From Hymenolepis diminuta (Eukaryota > Platyhelminthes > Cestoda > Cyclophyllidea > Hymenolepididae), in contig CAADRB010000086.1 of the NCBI GenBank assembly GCA_900708905.1, forward strand, positions 54,771 to 118,770: a stretch of DNA of 64,000 nt. The letters run 5' to 3'. Position 1 is the first letter of the stretch; each line of letters begins with the position of its first letter. The notes under the pieces were generated by a model, which searched no databases, was not told the origin of the DNA, and worked only from the letters and a program-made list of their open reading frames with translations. Made by a program: the position numbers and the translations under genes. Of the stretch, positions 11,572 to 22,430 are shown in pieces.

Positions 11572-13402
11572 CCTAATTTCCTTTTCTTTTTAGCAAAAGG
11601 AAATAGCACACTGAGAAGTTGATTTGTTTAATTTATTTATTACTCAGATTTTTCGCTTGTTTATTTAAAAACAAGCGATTCATTAACGGAATGCTTTTAA
11701 CTCGGAATTATTTTGAGTAATTGTTTTATCATGTTCTTCGGGTTATCTTCATTAACCGGCAAAATTTCAGAATATCCGCCCTTGAAGATTGTATGTTACT
11801 TTTAATTGGTTGGTAAATGCACTTGAGCTTCGTGAAACACTTTTATCCTTACGACATTTTTGTTTTTTTTCTGCCTCCAAGTGTGCAACAGGATTAATAG
11901 TTCTTGCTTTAGCACTGAGTTTTGAAATTTCACCATCTTAAGCAAGTTGCATTTAAGCGTGTGCTTTGCATTTTTTATCGGATTTATTTGAATTTAACAT
12001 CCGATCGCCTCTGCGCCTTTTCATCAGTTATCTCTAAACCTCGTTGAATTAGAAACCACTGACTCATTCCCCAGTCCTCTCAACTGATATAATCACACAG
12101 TATCTGAGTCGTGTATACAGTGATTTTGTCTTCTTAATAATGCACTTTGGGAGAGAATAATATCGGGGTTGAGAATAGCATTCTGTCATATGATAGTTTG
12201 ACCACTGTTGTCTTCTATTAAACTTAGAATATCCAAAAGTTGGACACTTGAATTCCCTATCGATCTTCATATTTGTCAAACAGTGATCTCTTTTATTGTG
12301 CAGAAGCAGTGATATCTTTTCTGCGAGGATTCGAATAGAACTGGCAACGTTACATTTTTTTCTTGCACGAATTACACTTTTAGAAATAGGAATTGACTTT
12401 TTTGGGTGTTTCATTCACGATGAGAATTGACGTTTCGATTGATTTGTCTGGCTCAACTTCGCATGTTCTTTTCTTCGACTTATCGACAACGCAAAAGTAC
12501 TGGATAGACTTTTTATAACATCTCTAAGAATGTTTTCTTATTTGAAACTTTTCCGCATCCCCGTATTCATATATCTCCTCAACACCTCATATTTAATACT
12601 CACTGTATTTTAAACTATTTAGGTACATAGTTTCGTGAATTTTTGGCAAAAAATATTTGCATTTCGTAACAGTGACTAATTATGACAAATTTTAATACAT
12701 CTGGCTTGTAAAAGCCCACCAGTATATTAACAGCTTTTAAAATTCCAGTCGATAAAGGAGGATTGAAATGGTTAATTGCATCTATTCAGTAGGCAGTTTT
12801 GCATAAATGAAATTCATGCTTATTTAGTGCTTTTGCATTATTAAAGCACGCCAGACAAACAAAACACTTTTTGACTTAATACTCCATTGTAATCTCAATT
12901 TTTCGAGTGGCCTCTATCTAACTTGCTTATCCTATCGTATTTGATAAAAGGGGTTTATACAGAAGTATCGTCAGAGCCGTTTCAATACACCAGATATTGC
13001 ACCAGATTAAAAATGGGAGATATTCGTTTAATTTGCATTTTCTCAATTTCATTCAGTCCAAATTACGGATCGCTGAAGAAACGAAGTTCAAAATTTTGGG
13101 TGACAGTACTACTCACAAGTTAATATTACTGATATTACTACTCATATTAAAAAAAATAAGGTGGTTGACTTGTTTTTCCTTCGGGAATTTTATTGACAAA
13201 TCAAACCTTTACTACTCTTAGTATCCCCCTTTGTTCTACGTAGATTCAACTCAGTGCGATGACACAAGTTCTTACCTTCCTAAAGAAAATTTCTTTTAGT
13301 AGCCATTTACCTTAGTGGCTGACTGATATCAATACTTGTTTCGTCACAGTACAGAAAATACACTTTTCGAATTCATTTTCCTTATTCGACAGATTGATTG
13401 GT

Positions 13403-13418
13403 TATCGATTAATCGATA
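13403..13418. repeat. 16-bp perfect palindrome
   Basis: tatcgattaatcgata is self-complementary along its full length. It contains ATCGAT twice. No nearby gene suggests a role. Confidence 0.6.
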
Positions 13419-14030
13419 CGCGTTTGTTCCGTTCAAAAGCAGGAGTAAGTTGCAAACTCCTTTATCATGTCGACCCAAACGTACTTTCTTTGTGGACTAT
13501 GCTTTACAATGATTTGTCTTTGTCTGGACCCTTTCCTGAGGGGCTTATGTTTGTTTGTATAAATAGCACATTTTCGATATAGAGTGGAATAAATTTAAAT
13601 TCGAATTTAACATTTTCATGCTTATTCTAATTGGTGCAAATTTTCGGACCACATTGTTCCGAAATTTTATCTGGGGAGTATTTCTGAAGTTATATGCTCT
13701 GCGGAATGCCTTTCTAGATCCTTGGGATATATGGGATAAATTTTAATCTCTTTTCCTTGTTATCTCTTATTGACATAACATTCCAAAAATAGAAAATTCG
13801 TTTTCATTGAAGTCAAGCTTTCTCAAATAGTTGCTCCCTAATTAGCGTTCTCATTTCAGATTGTGTTCTGAAGGCAGAGATTCAGTTAGGTGGGACCAGT
13901 GATACATTAATTTCATTGACATTTATGGAGCTTTGGGGCCATTTATTAAATACGTCGTGTTCATCCACGTCCTCTCTGAATCTGCTTCCAAAGCACACTT
14001 TGAAAACAACGTGGGTAACTGAAGCACATG

Positions 14031-14052
14031 TAATAATAATAATAATAATAAT
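14031..14052. repeat. (TAA)n microsatellite
   Basis: About seven uninterrupted TAA units. Confidence 0.85.
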
Positions 14053-15420
14053 GTCCGTTTATGTATAAAGATTGAAAGAGCTCACTGAAATCTGCTAGCT
14101 TAAAATTTTTAGCTACCTCCTTCCAGTCATTTTAAAACGGTAAGTTGTTGAATAATATAAAAAATCACTTTGTCTTCTCAACCATTGGGAAAAAAGGGAA
14201 TTGAAGCGATCAACAATGTTGAGCGTCGTAGACAAGCATTTGCTGCAATCCAAGGGATAAATCACGAAATTGAAATTTCAGAACGTGAATCACCCATTCA
14301 GTAATAACGGGTAACCCAATTAAATAAATTTTACCTCTTTGATCCTCCGATATTGCGCCCGGCGTCTTTTGATTCTCTACTCCTTAGCATTTATTGAACT
14401 CCCTGTTAATCTATTTAAATTGCTTTCCACAACCAAGAAAATAGTTAAGATAGTATACACTGCAGTATTCGAACAAGCGGATTTACAGCTATGGGCACGT
14501 AAATTGAGGAAATAGGAGGAAGATTCAATCCACGGGATTCGGAAGTTTTGCATCTTTACTAATCAGTTGAGAAGAATATATGGTGTTACTTTATCGAGAT
14601 TCCTTGAAAGAGACTCCCATTGAATCCAATGTTAGCATTAAGTAAGACTTTCTAATATGTGACGTTTCAACCACCATTATTCTTCTACAACTTTAAGCAG
14701 TAGGAAATTGGGTATTTGAAGTTCTTTCAGATCGTTGTATCTGAGACATATTGTTCTCGTCAGTAGTGCAAAAAGCATTACTCTCTTTTTTGCAAACATT
14801 AGCATAAAGTTGGCAGCTTCGCACTTGATTTATTTACCTCATTAATAACTTGATATAAGCCTTCGTCATGGTTCTGTTTGTTACCTGAAGACAAAAGAGA
14901 AATTTTAAGAGAATAGAACCAAAATGACTTAATGGCAGCCTAAAGACGAAATATTCGATGAAATCTGACCGAGGGATTTCCCTTCTAAATTACCTACACC
15001 CCTCGTGCTCTTTCGAGATTAATTTTACCACCGAAACGAATATCTCTTTATATCAAACCATTGTGTTACTATCCATAATTACACGATATTTAACTTCCCT
15101 GCGTCTGATCACATTATAAACTTTCTTTGTGACACGGCGACCTGAGTATGATTGACTTGCTCCTGTTGTTATATTTATCCCATTTTCCTAAACAAACAAT
15201 CGTAACTGGTACGATATACGTGACAAGGCGCGTTGTCTCCGGTTCTTTGAGTGTTGTTCCAAGTGAGTCACTAAAGCTAAAATTCAAAGGAAGGATTATT
15301 CATGCAGGGTAAAGGTATTGACGTGACCTTGTGTTTTTTTTCAAGAGGGATAATTTATTTAATTACGCAAATAAGACGAATATTCAAGCTACCTCAGTAA
15401 ATGAGAACACGTCGTGTGAA

Positions 15421-15504
15421 TATAAAAACCCATATAAGTAGGTATTTGAGCTTCGTACGAGTCGATATTTCTCTCCATCAGGTTAACTGGCTTATTTTAC
15501 AATG
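15421..15504 (+). promoter_or_regulatory. Possible orphan TATA promoter with ATG and very short frame
   Basis: TATAAAA at 15421 is followed about 80 bp later by an ATG at 15502 whose frame stops after eight codons. Spacing resembles that of the two signal-peptide genes in this window, and a gagtcga element downstream of the TATA box also follows the TATA box of the 20.3 kb gene. It could be the start of a decayed paralogue, or chance in AT-rich DNA. Confidence 0.2.
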
Positions 15505-18328
15505 ACTGTCCTGACCTTTTTCACTTGATGCATGAAATTCATAACTAAAATCCTTACAGTAAGGAGCATCTTAGGGGTTAAACGAAGTAAATAAATAACT
15601 GTTTGTCTAACCATTCTCAGCAGCTAATACAATAGTTGTATCGCCACTACCCCATCTCTTAACCTTTTCTGATTAGAAATCGACGCTATCTTATTATCAT
15701 CAAACCAAGTAGAGTTGAGTAGAAATTGTAAAAATAAATCTTCGGAAATAGACTTTCGGAAACCTCTGTCAATACAAAGATCCATTCGAACTTAACATCC
15801 TAAAATATCTTAAATCAAGGTCTTGTGGACATCAGTCACATCCCTGGATTTAAATAAATCTTTACACTTTGCCAAGGAGAAAATATAATTATGCAAAATT
15901 ATTAAATATTTTTCATTGAGAGAAGTAGCATTTTGTGTTTTCTCCTCAGTATAATTAAAAATAGCCCTTATACCCTAAATTGTACGCATGAATTAATATG
16001 AAGTACGTTATAATGTTTTTGCTATAACATCCAGAGCTTGTCTCCCCTATTGGCTGTGATATCGGGTGCAGAACGTAGAACATTTCAGGAACGAAATCTA
16101 ACAACTTAGGTTTTCTCCTTTTTCTACTAAGTATAATGTTGAAAGCTACTTGTGAGGAAGTCTAATCGAATATTTTCAGAGCATTCGAGCGAATACATTA
16201 AGAGTGCATTGAATTAATGATTTGTGGATTTCTACACTCGGGCTTGTACACGTAACATCACCGGCTTTGAACCCATCGCGATCAATACTGGTCAGTCAAC
16301 CAGACAGTCATATATCATATATCCAATCCATTATAAATACATTTATCTTTTCAATATAAAACCTTCATTTTTGCCACAAATCCCTTTCCTTCTTCTTCCT
16401 GGGGTCTGAGTGATCTGTATTCTGTAAAGGGATGATGTGGGGGGGGGAGGCAAGTGAACGTTGTAAAACTGTGTAGCATTCTGTTTGAATAATACTGAGA
16501 AAATAAGCATAGACTTGCTATTTTCTTTCGATCAGATGGATTAAATGAACTAATAAACCAGAAAAAAAGGAAAACAGTACGTCTTTCATTTTTTTTTTAA
16601 TAAAAAGAAATCATGAATACTGGATGGTGCAATATTTTTTTCGTTTTTAATTGCTCAAACGAAACAAATTTGGACTAAATAAACTAATTTGCGAGTATAA
16701 AATGGCAAACTAGTGCTCAAGGTCAGCGCCTGCAATCTTCCATCGGATTTTAGATGTAGTGGTTGCGTTTAACAAAACTTCCTCAAAATGAAAAAGCCTA
16801 CCTTCTGTTTATCATTTATTATCTTTGGAACCTAATTATCCGACTTCAAGCCCGTTACTGTGTCTTTCTTCAGGCCATGAAAAGCTAAATCCCTATTGTA
16901 ACCTCAAGTTTCCTTGCAGAACTACCTTGCATCCTGAAGTGGTTTATTTTAATTAGTGTGATCAAATTACTTAAGTGGTTCTGAGTGAATGTTATTGTCT
17001 CAATTTCCTTTGGTTAACGAGGTCCAGAACCATTTCATTTGTTTATGTTACACTTTCTGAATGAGCTATAGATACCTCATGTGTAAACAAATACATCACC
17101 ACCGCACCTACTCTCATATATATAATCTCTCTCCCTCCCCCGATTTCTGGTCCTTTACCCCATAAACTCTGCTCACCACCTTCTAGCATTCTCCTTATCT
17201 TGTTGTGTGATTAAAATCGTAGAAGTTAGAAGGGCGATAGTTCAACCAGGTTCTGACACATACTTCCTCAGGACAAAGATATCCCCAAGGTTTCGATGAT
17301 TGGTAACCAAAAATTCATTACCGTTCGTTCTAATTCTCAAATTCCTTCTAAATAAATAACTCAGGTCGGGAAGCACTGTTGAAACCAAAGTGGCCACTAT
17401 GTCTGGCGCTCCAGTTATCATTAAGATATGGCAGATATAATTGAGGTAAACGGATGTGTTAAAAATATTGACCGAATCATTTAGACTTTATGCATTTGTT
17501 AAAAATGAGTTGGACGTATCTGAAAGTGAAATCACAGTTTAACCTGACGGTATGAGATTAGTTGAACAGATGGTAGGAAAACTTGATAAAAGAGAGATAA
17601 AAATAGTTCAGGAGATATGTCTGGTCGAAGGTCGCAATCTGAAGTTTAAACAGGAAGGTATATAGGTGGGAAGTAAATTGTTAATCCTCCGGATTAAACT
17701 AAATGGTAATATTTGAACGTATTTATTCACTATCTCAATTTCAGCCAAAAACAACCATGGAGGATCTGCTCGATCACTTGCTTCACACCGGTTAACTGGA
17801 TGCTGAAAGCAAAACCTATGGACGTGAACTGCCAATTAAAACCGACTGATCCCCTCTCTCCCATTAATTTTTAAATATTAAATTTTCAAGTCTATTTATT
17901 AAAATTGCTCAAGTGCAATATACAAACCTTGCAAAACTGTCTTTTCACGCTTCTCTCTGCCTGGACTTTGATTAATATAACTGGGCAAGGAGCAAATCAC
18001 TTCCAAAGTTTTTCAACTACGAAACTGTTATTGGCAGAGCAGTTTCAACACCTTCTAGAGGTTTAGTTCTCCATAATTTATGGCCTTAATGGTTCAGCTA
18101 AAGGATCGTGGGCCTAGGGAAATATATCTAGTATAATCTGTTTTAAACGAAACCACGACGTGGAGATTATGCGATTCTCATAAGCAATTAAAACGAGGCT
18201 AAATTGTCCAAATTATAATTGTTAATTTGATTGAACGATTTAATTAACAGTAAATATAATAGGAAGTGAAATATGCAGCTCGAAAATAAAAAATACTATA
18301 TAATTAGAACGATGCATATATGATTTGT

Positions 18329-18334
18329 TTTATT
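18329..18334 (-). terminator. Candidate polyadenylation signal AATAAA
   Basis: AATAAA on the minus strand about 160 bp after the stop of the gene at 18492. It is the first such hexamer I found downstream. Confidence 0.4.
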
Positions 18335-18491
18335 TGAGGTTAGACAATCAGAAAGCTGAATATGGCGAAAAAATTAGAAAAAGGGATAGAGGAAACTAGA
18401 ACATATTAGGCAAGGTTGAAGCGGATAAAGCAAGCCATCCATACATTAAGATCTAGAAAATTTGTGATTGTTAGGAATGATCCCGGTTCTA

Positions 18492-20293
18492 TTACCAAAA
18501 ACGACCAGGCCTATTAAAACCACGATATCTGTAAGAGTAGTGTGCAACCTGAGGGTGAATCAAACCCGAAGGAACTTGAAATGCGGGACGAGGATGTCGA
18601 TGAAGAAGTTCATCGCCATCTTCATCACCCCAACGTCTACTGTCATCATCTTCATCAGAATCATCTTCATCGCCCTTTTCATATCCCAAATCCTCGCCAT
18701 ATCCTTCCTTAATATTCTCAGTTACGCCTGCTTCAATGCGATCATTTTCCACAAACTTGTCTTTCGAAGCCGCAACTTGATCATTTTCAACGGGAAAAAT
18801 TGGAAGAGCACCAGCAGTGGTGGCGCTTTCGACTGCTTCTTCCTCCTCCTCNNNNNNNNNNNNNNNNNNNNNNNNNNNNNNNNNNNNNNNNNNNNNNNNN
18901 NNNNNNNNNNNNNNNNNNNNNNNNNNNNNNNNNNNNNNNNNNNNNNNNNNNNNNNNNNNNNNNNNNNNNNNNNNNNNNNNNNNNNNNNNNNNNNNNNNNN
19001 NNNNNNNNNNNNNNNNNNNNNNNNNNNNNNNNNNNNNNNNNNNNNNNNNNNNNNNNNNNNNNNNNNNNNNNNNNNNNNNNNNNNNNNNNNNNNNNNNNNN
19101 NNNNNNNNNNNNNNNNNNNNNNNNNNNNNNNNNNNNNNNNNNNNNNNNNNNNNNNNNNNNNNNNNNNNNNNNNNNNNNNNNNNNNNNNNNNNNNNNNNNN
19201 NNNNNNNNNNNNNNNNNNNNNNNNNNNNNNNNNNNNNNNNNNNNNNNNNNNNNNNNNNNNNNNNNNNNNNNNNNNNNNNNNNNNNNNNNNNNNNNNNNNN
19301 NNNNNNNNNNNNNNNNNNNNNNNNNNNNNNNNNNNNNNNNNNNNNNNNNNNNNNNNNNNNNNNNNNNNNNNNNNNNNNNNNNNNNNNNNNNNNNNNNNNN
19401 NNNNNNNNNNNNNNNNNNNNNNNNNNNNNNNNNNNNNNNNNNNNNNNNNNNNNNNNNNNNNNNNNNNNNNNNNNNNNNNNNNNNNNNNNNNNNNNNNNNN
19501 NNNNNNNNNNNNNNNNNNNNNNNNNNNNNNNNNNNNNNNNNNNNNNNNNAATGGGGACAATTGGAAGAGCACCAGCAGTGGTGGCGCTTTCGACTGCTTC
19601 TTCTTCCTTCCCTTCCTTTTCTTTCTTCTCTTCGTTTTTCTGGTTGGGATTTGGAGTGATTTTTTCCTTTGCTTGCCCACTTCCACTTTTGTTGTTTGTT
19701 ATCGTACCAGCTGTGGTGGCGAATTGAATTGCTTCTTCTTCTTTCTTTTTGTTTTCCTTTTCTTTCTTCTCTTCATTTTTTTGTGTGTGTGTTGGATTTT
19801 TTTCCTCCTCTGGCTGTTCACTTCCACTTGTGACGATGGGGGTAGCAACAGCGGCAGTGTGGATTTGAACTGTCTCTTGCTCTTCTTCTTTCTCTTTTTC
19901 TACTTCCTCGCCCTTTTCATCCGTGTCATCATCATTTTCTTCCCTTTTATTGTCTGTATTGTCTTCTTTGATATCTTTATCGTCTTTTTCCTGGTATTTA
20001 CCAATTTTTGCTATTCCGTCCTGTTCTGTTTGTTTTTCAACATCCGTGAATATTCCGGGTTCTGTTTTTATTTCAATTTGGTTTCTTTCAATGTCATCGG
20101 GTACATGAAATTTATTTAACCTTTCTCTGTGTGCCTTGTTCCTACTTCCTAATCCGTCGCGCGATTTATCCAATTTGTTTAATTCCAAATCCAAGTGATC
20201 TTCCGGCCTGACCCTTTCCTTTAAATAGGATTCCACTGCTATTGAGGTTATCAGAAAAGTGACGATAAATATCCACATTAAATCGCGCCTCAT
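18492..20293 (-). CDS. Secreted Lys/Glu-rich tandem-repeat protein (interrupted by assembly gap)
   Basis: The frame starts at 20293 with MRRDL and a hydrophobic stretch to about residue 22 (ending AVES), a good signal peptide. A charged region follows, then tandem units of about 45 residues: EEE, a (A/T)TAG-type segment, SGS-Q, then QKNEEKKEKE. Two full units and the start of a third are read before the gap. After the gap the minus strand reads again into the same unit start (EEEEAVESATTAG), then an acidic tail (DEDDSDEDDD) and a C terminus rich in His, Pro, Tyr and Arg ending GRFW at a TAA (18492). The two sides are in different frames over the stated gap length, so the N count is not reliable. 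No Cys is seen in the visible parts. There is a TATA box 55-61 bp upstream and no intron in the visible parts. I do not recognise a named family. Confidence 0.75.
18852..19549. other. Assembly gap (698 N) inside a coding tandem repeat
   Basis: A run of N. The same sequence (a block containing ggaagagcaccagcagtgg) stands at 18798 before the gap and at 19561 after it, so the gap begins and ends in the same phase of a repeat of about 135 bp. About five more units would fit the stated length, but the true number is unknown. Confidence 0.9.
19560..19960 (-). repeat. Coding minisatellite, about 135-bp unit
   Basis: The unit recurs at about 19585, 19720 and 19855, judged from the gctttcgactgcttc-like block and the following lysine/glutamate-rich tract. 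Units diverge slightly. The array continues into the gap. Confidence 0.65.
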
Positions 20294-20347
20294 GTTTCCT
20301 CTGTGAAGCGAAATGAGAACTAACGTGGAAGAATACTCGACTCCCCC

Positions 20348-20354
20348 TCTTATA
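20348..20354 (-). promoter_or_regulatory. TATA box of the Lys/Glu-repeat gene
   Basis: TATAAGA on the minus strand, followed by a G-rich stretch, 55-61 bp before the ATG at 20293. The layout matches the TATA-ATG spacing of the acidic-protein gene. Confidence 0.5.
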
Positions 20355-22366
20355 TGTCTCTACACTTCAATTTCTTTTCAAGTACTCTCATCCGATCAGT
20401 GCTTTAATCAAGGCAATTTCATAGGCTGATATGGTTATACCGATGACAGTGGTTATGCAATTTCATAATGCGTGTATCGTCACTTTTGCTTCTTGTATGG
20501 CTAAATTATCGCCTCTCTTTTTCTTCTCGATTTTATTCGTCATCTAAAGTGATCTTTATCATTCTCTTAACTCAGATAGCTTTATGAGCTCGTTTAATTT
20601 AACCTATTAAAATAATTTATTTTCTCCTACTTTCACTCAAATTTTACCTAATTTTTAATATTTCTATTATTAATATAAGTTAATTTTAATTTAATCCAAA
20701 GTACTTACATCTCTAGTAATCTGATTTGATAATTTAAAGTCAAATGGTCCATACATTATTCCCCTATTTTTTAATATAAATTACAACGCTTTTTTTCAAA
20801 TATTCGCTCTGATATACTGGTTTCACCTGAGTAGGCTGATGTGTTTGGTTGTTGATACAAGGCACTTTCCCAAATACCTCACCCTCCAAGATGTGGGCAT
20901 GATGAAATTGAGTGCCCTACTATTGTTGTCAGTTCCGTTTTACGGAAGTCAGCGTATCTTCTTAATTTTAATCCTTTATCCATATATTAGTTTGTAATTC
21001 ATATCAATAATAAAATATTTATTTTTAGTATCTGCAAGGAGATTTATTTCATCATTCCTCATTTTTCGTTTGAAAACAGCACCTGACTTTCTGTTGAATA
21101 ATACTAATCTAGAAATTTTGAAATTTGGCTTTCTCCTCATCTCAGGTTCCGCGTCTCCTGTGATAATCCAGGATGGAAATAAGCACTTTCTAAGTCATGG
21201 CTCATTTCTATTTAGTATGTTCTAACTCCTTAGGGGTACTAAGTAAATTACACTGCTATTCAACTGAGATTTTTCTGAGAGACATTTGATTTGATGGATT
21301 GTAAAATACGCTAACTTTAGATGTTTCAATTATATGAAGTTCTTTTATTAAAATTTGAAACAAATTTTGAAATACCCTTTCAGCCCTTTAAGGTCTATTT
21401 TAATTCATAGCAATCAAAGATAAAGAGAGAATTCGATTAGGGTGATTTGAGTTTTTAATTCATCAGTCTGTTATAATTATACTCAACGGGCGCAGTTCAC
21501 GGAACCACATGTTAAAGTTCAAAAATGATGTTTGTCCCCTAGGTCCACCATTGAGGAGTTGATTAAAATGAGTAGTTGATCAAGCCATCTCGATAAGTTT
21601 GCTCCTTGTATTAGCCAAGGCCAGCTAGTTGACAGCAGCTAGGATGTATCTGATAATGTGGAAGTCACTCAAGATAGAACCTATAGCGCAAACTCTACCT
21701 CTTATTACGCCTTAGATGGAGAATAGGATTGTTTGATTCAGAAATCCAATTTACGTCGGAGTGTCAATTTTTGTCTGCAACTTCCGTCTTTACTCTATCA
21801 CACAAAAACAGATTCTTACTCTCTGTTATATATTTACAGCTCCATATTCTCATTTTATAATGAAAAAAATGAGTCTAATATCGTTCAACAAAGGCGTGGG
21901 AAAACGTTTTCATATATTAAGGGTCAAGCAACCTGATCGAGTCGAAAGATCTGATCAAACATCGTTCAGAACTCAAGTTGAGGTGCTTTTTATGAGGTAA
22001 TGACTGTCTTCTAAAACGCAGACAAACTGTGTATTTATAATGTTTATGTGCATACTCGTAATATTTTTATCATTGAATGCGTGTTACATTTTCGCACTTG
22101 TGTGTAGAAACTTTTTGGATGTTTTGGGTTATTGTTTCCCGTAAATAATTTCCATCTCTCTTGACATGAGCATATTTTTATCTTACAAATGCTATAGCGC
22201 TCCATCCTTTCATCCTTCAGTATGATATTCACAAATCCCTTTCTTTGAGCAATGTGAATAGACGGTAGTTTCACTGTGTTGAGCAGAGCAGATACTTTGC
22301 AAGCATAAACTGCAACTTTAATCATAAACCAAATGGGAGAATAGGAGCGGTGGTCGGCTTGTTTTC

Positions 22367-22430
22367 ACAAGTAGCGTAGTGGTTAATGTGGTCGTCTGCG
22401 AAGTCAGGTCACAGTTTTGATCTCCAACAG
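22367..22430 (+). repeat. tRNA-derived SINE-like fragment
   Basis: gtagcgtagtggt (22371) matches a pol III box A, and cagttttgatctcc (22412) is a decayed box B at tRNA-like spacing. The cloverleaf is not intact, so this looks like a SINE head rather than a tRNA gene. The sequence aggtcac before box B recurs at 46404. Confidence 0.4.

Larger units (their letters stand above)
9166..18328. other. Long intergenic stretch, no gene seen
   Basis: About 9 kb of AT-rich DNA without a recognisable exon or RNA gene. It contains a 9-base C run at 10402, a nested AT-rich inverted repeat at 11491-11571, a 16-bp palindrome at 13403, an AAT microsatellite at 14031, a possible orphan TATA promoter at 15421 and a 9-base G run at 16439. 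The longest open frame (12064-12414, minus) lacks any domain. Confidence 0.45.

Noticed and set aside
12064..12414. 116-codon minus-strand open frame
   Set aside because: No domain, no promoter or poly(A) signal placed sensibly, and composition like surrounding noncoding DNA.
18468..20119. Plus-strand and alternative minus-strand frames running through the N gap
   Set aside because: Their length comes mostly from N bases; only the minus-strand frame starting at 20293 and the frame ending at 18492 make a coherent protein.
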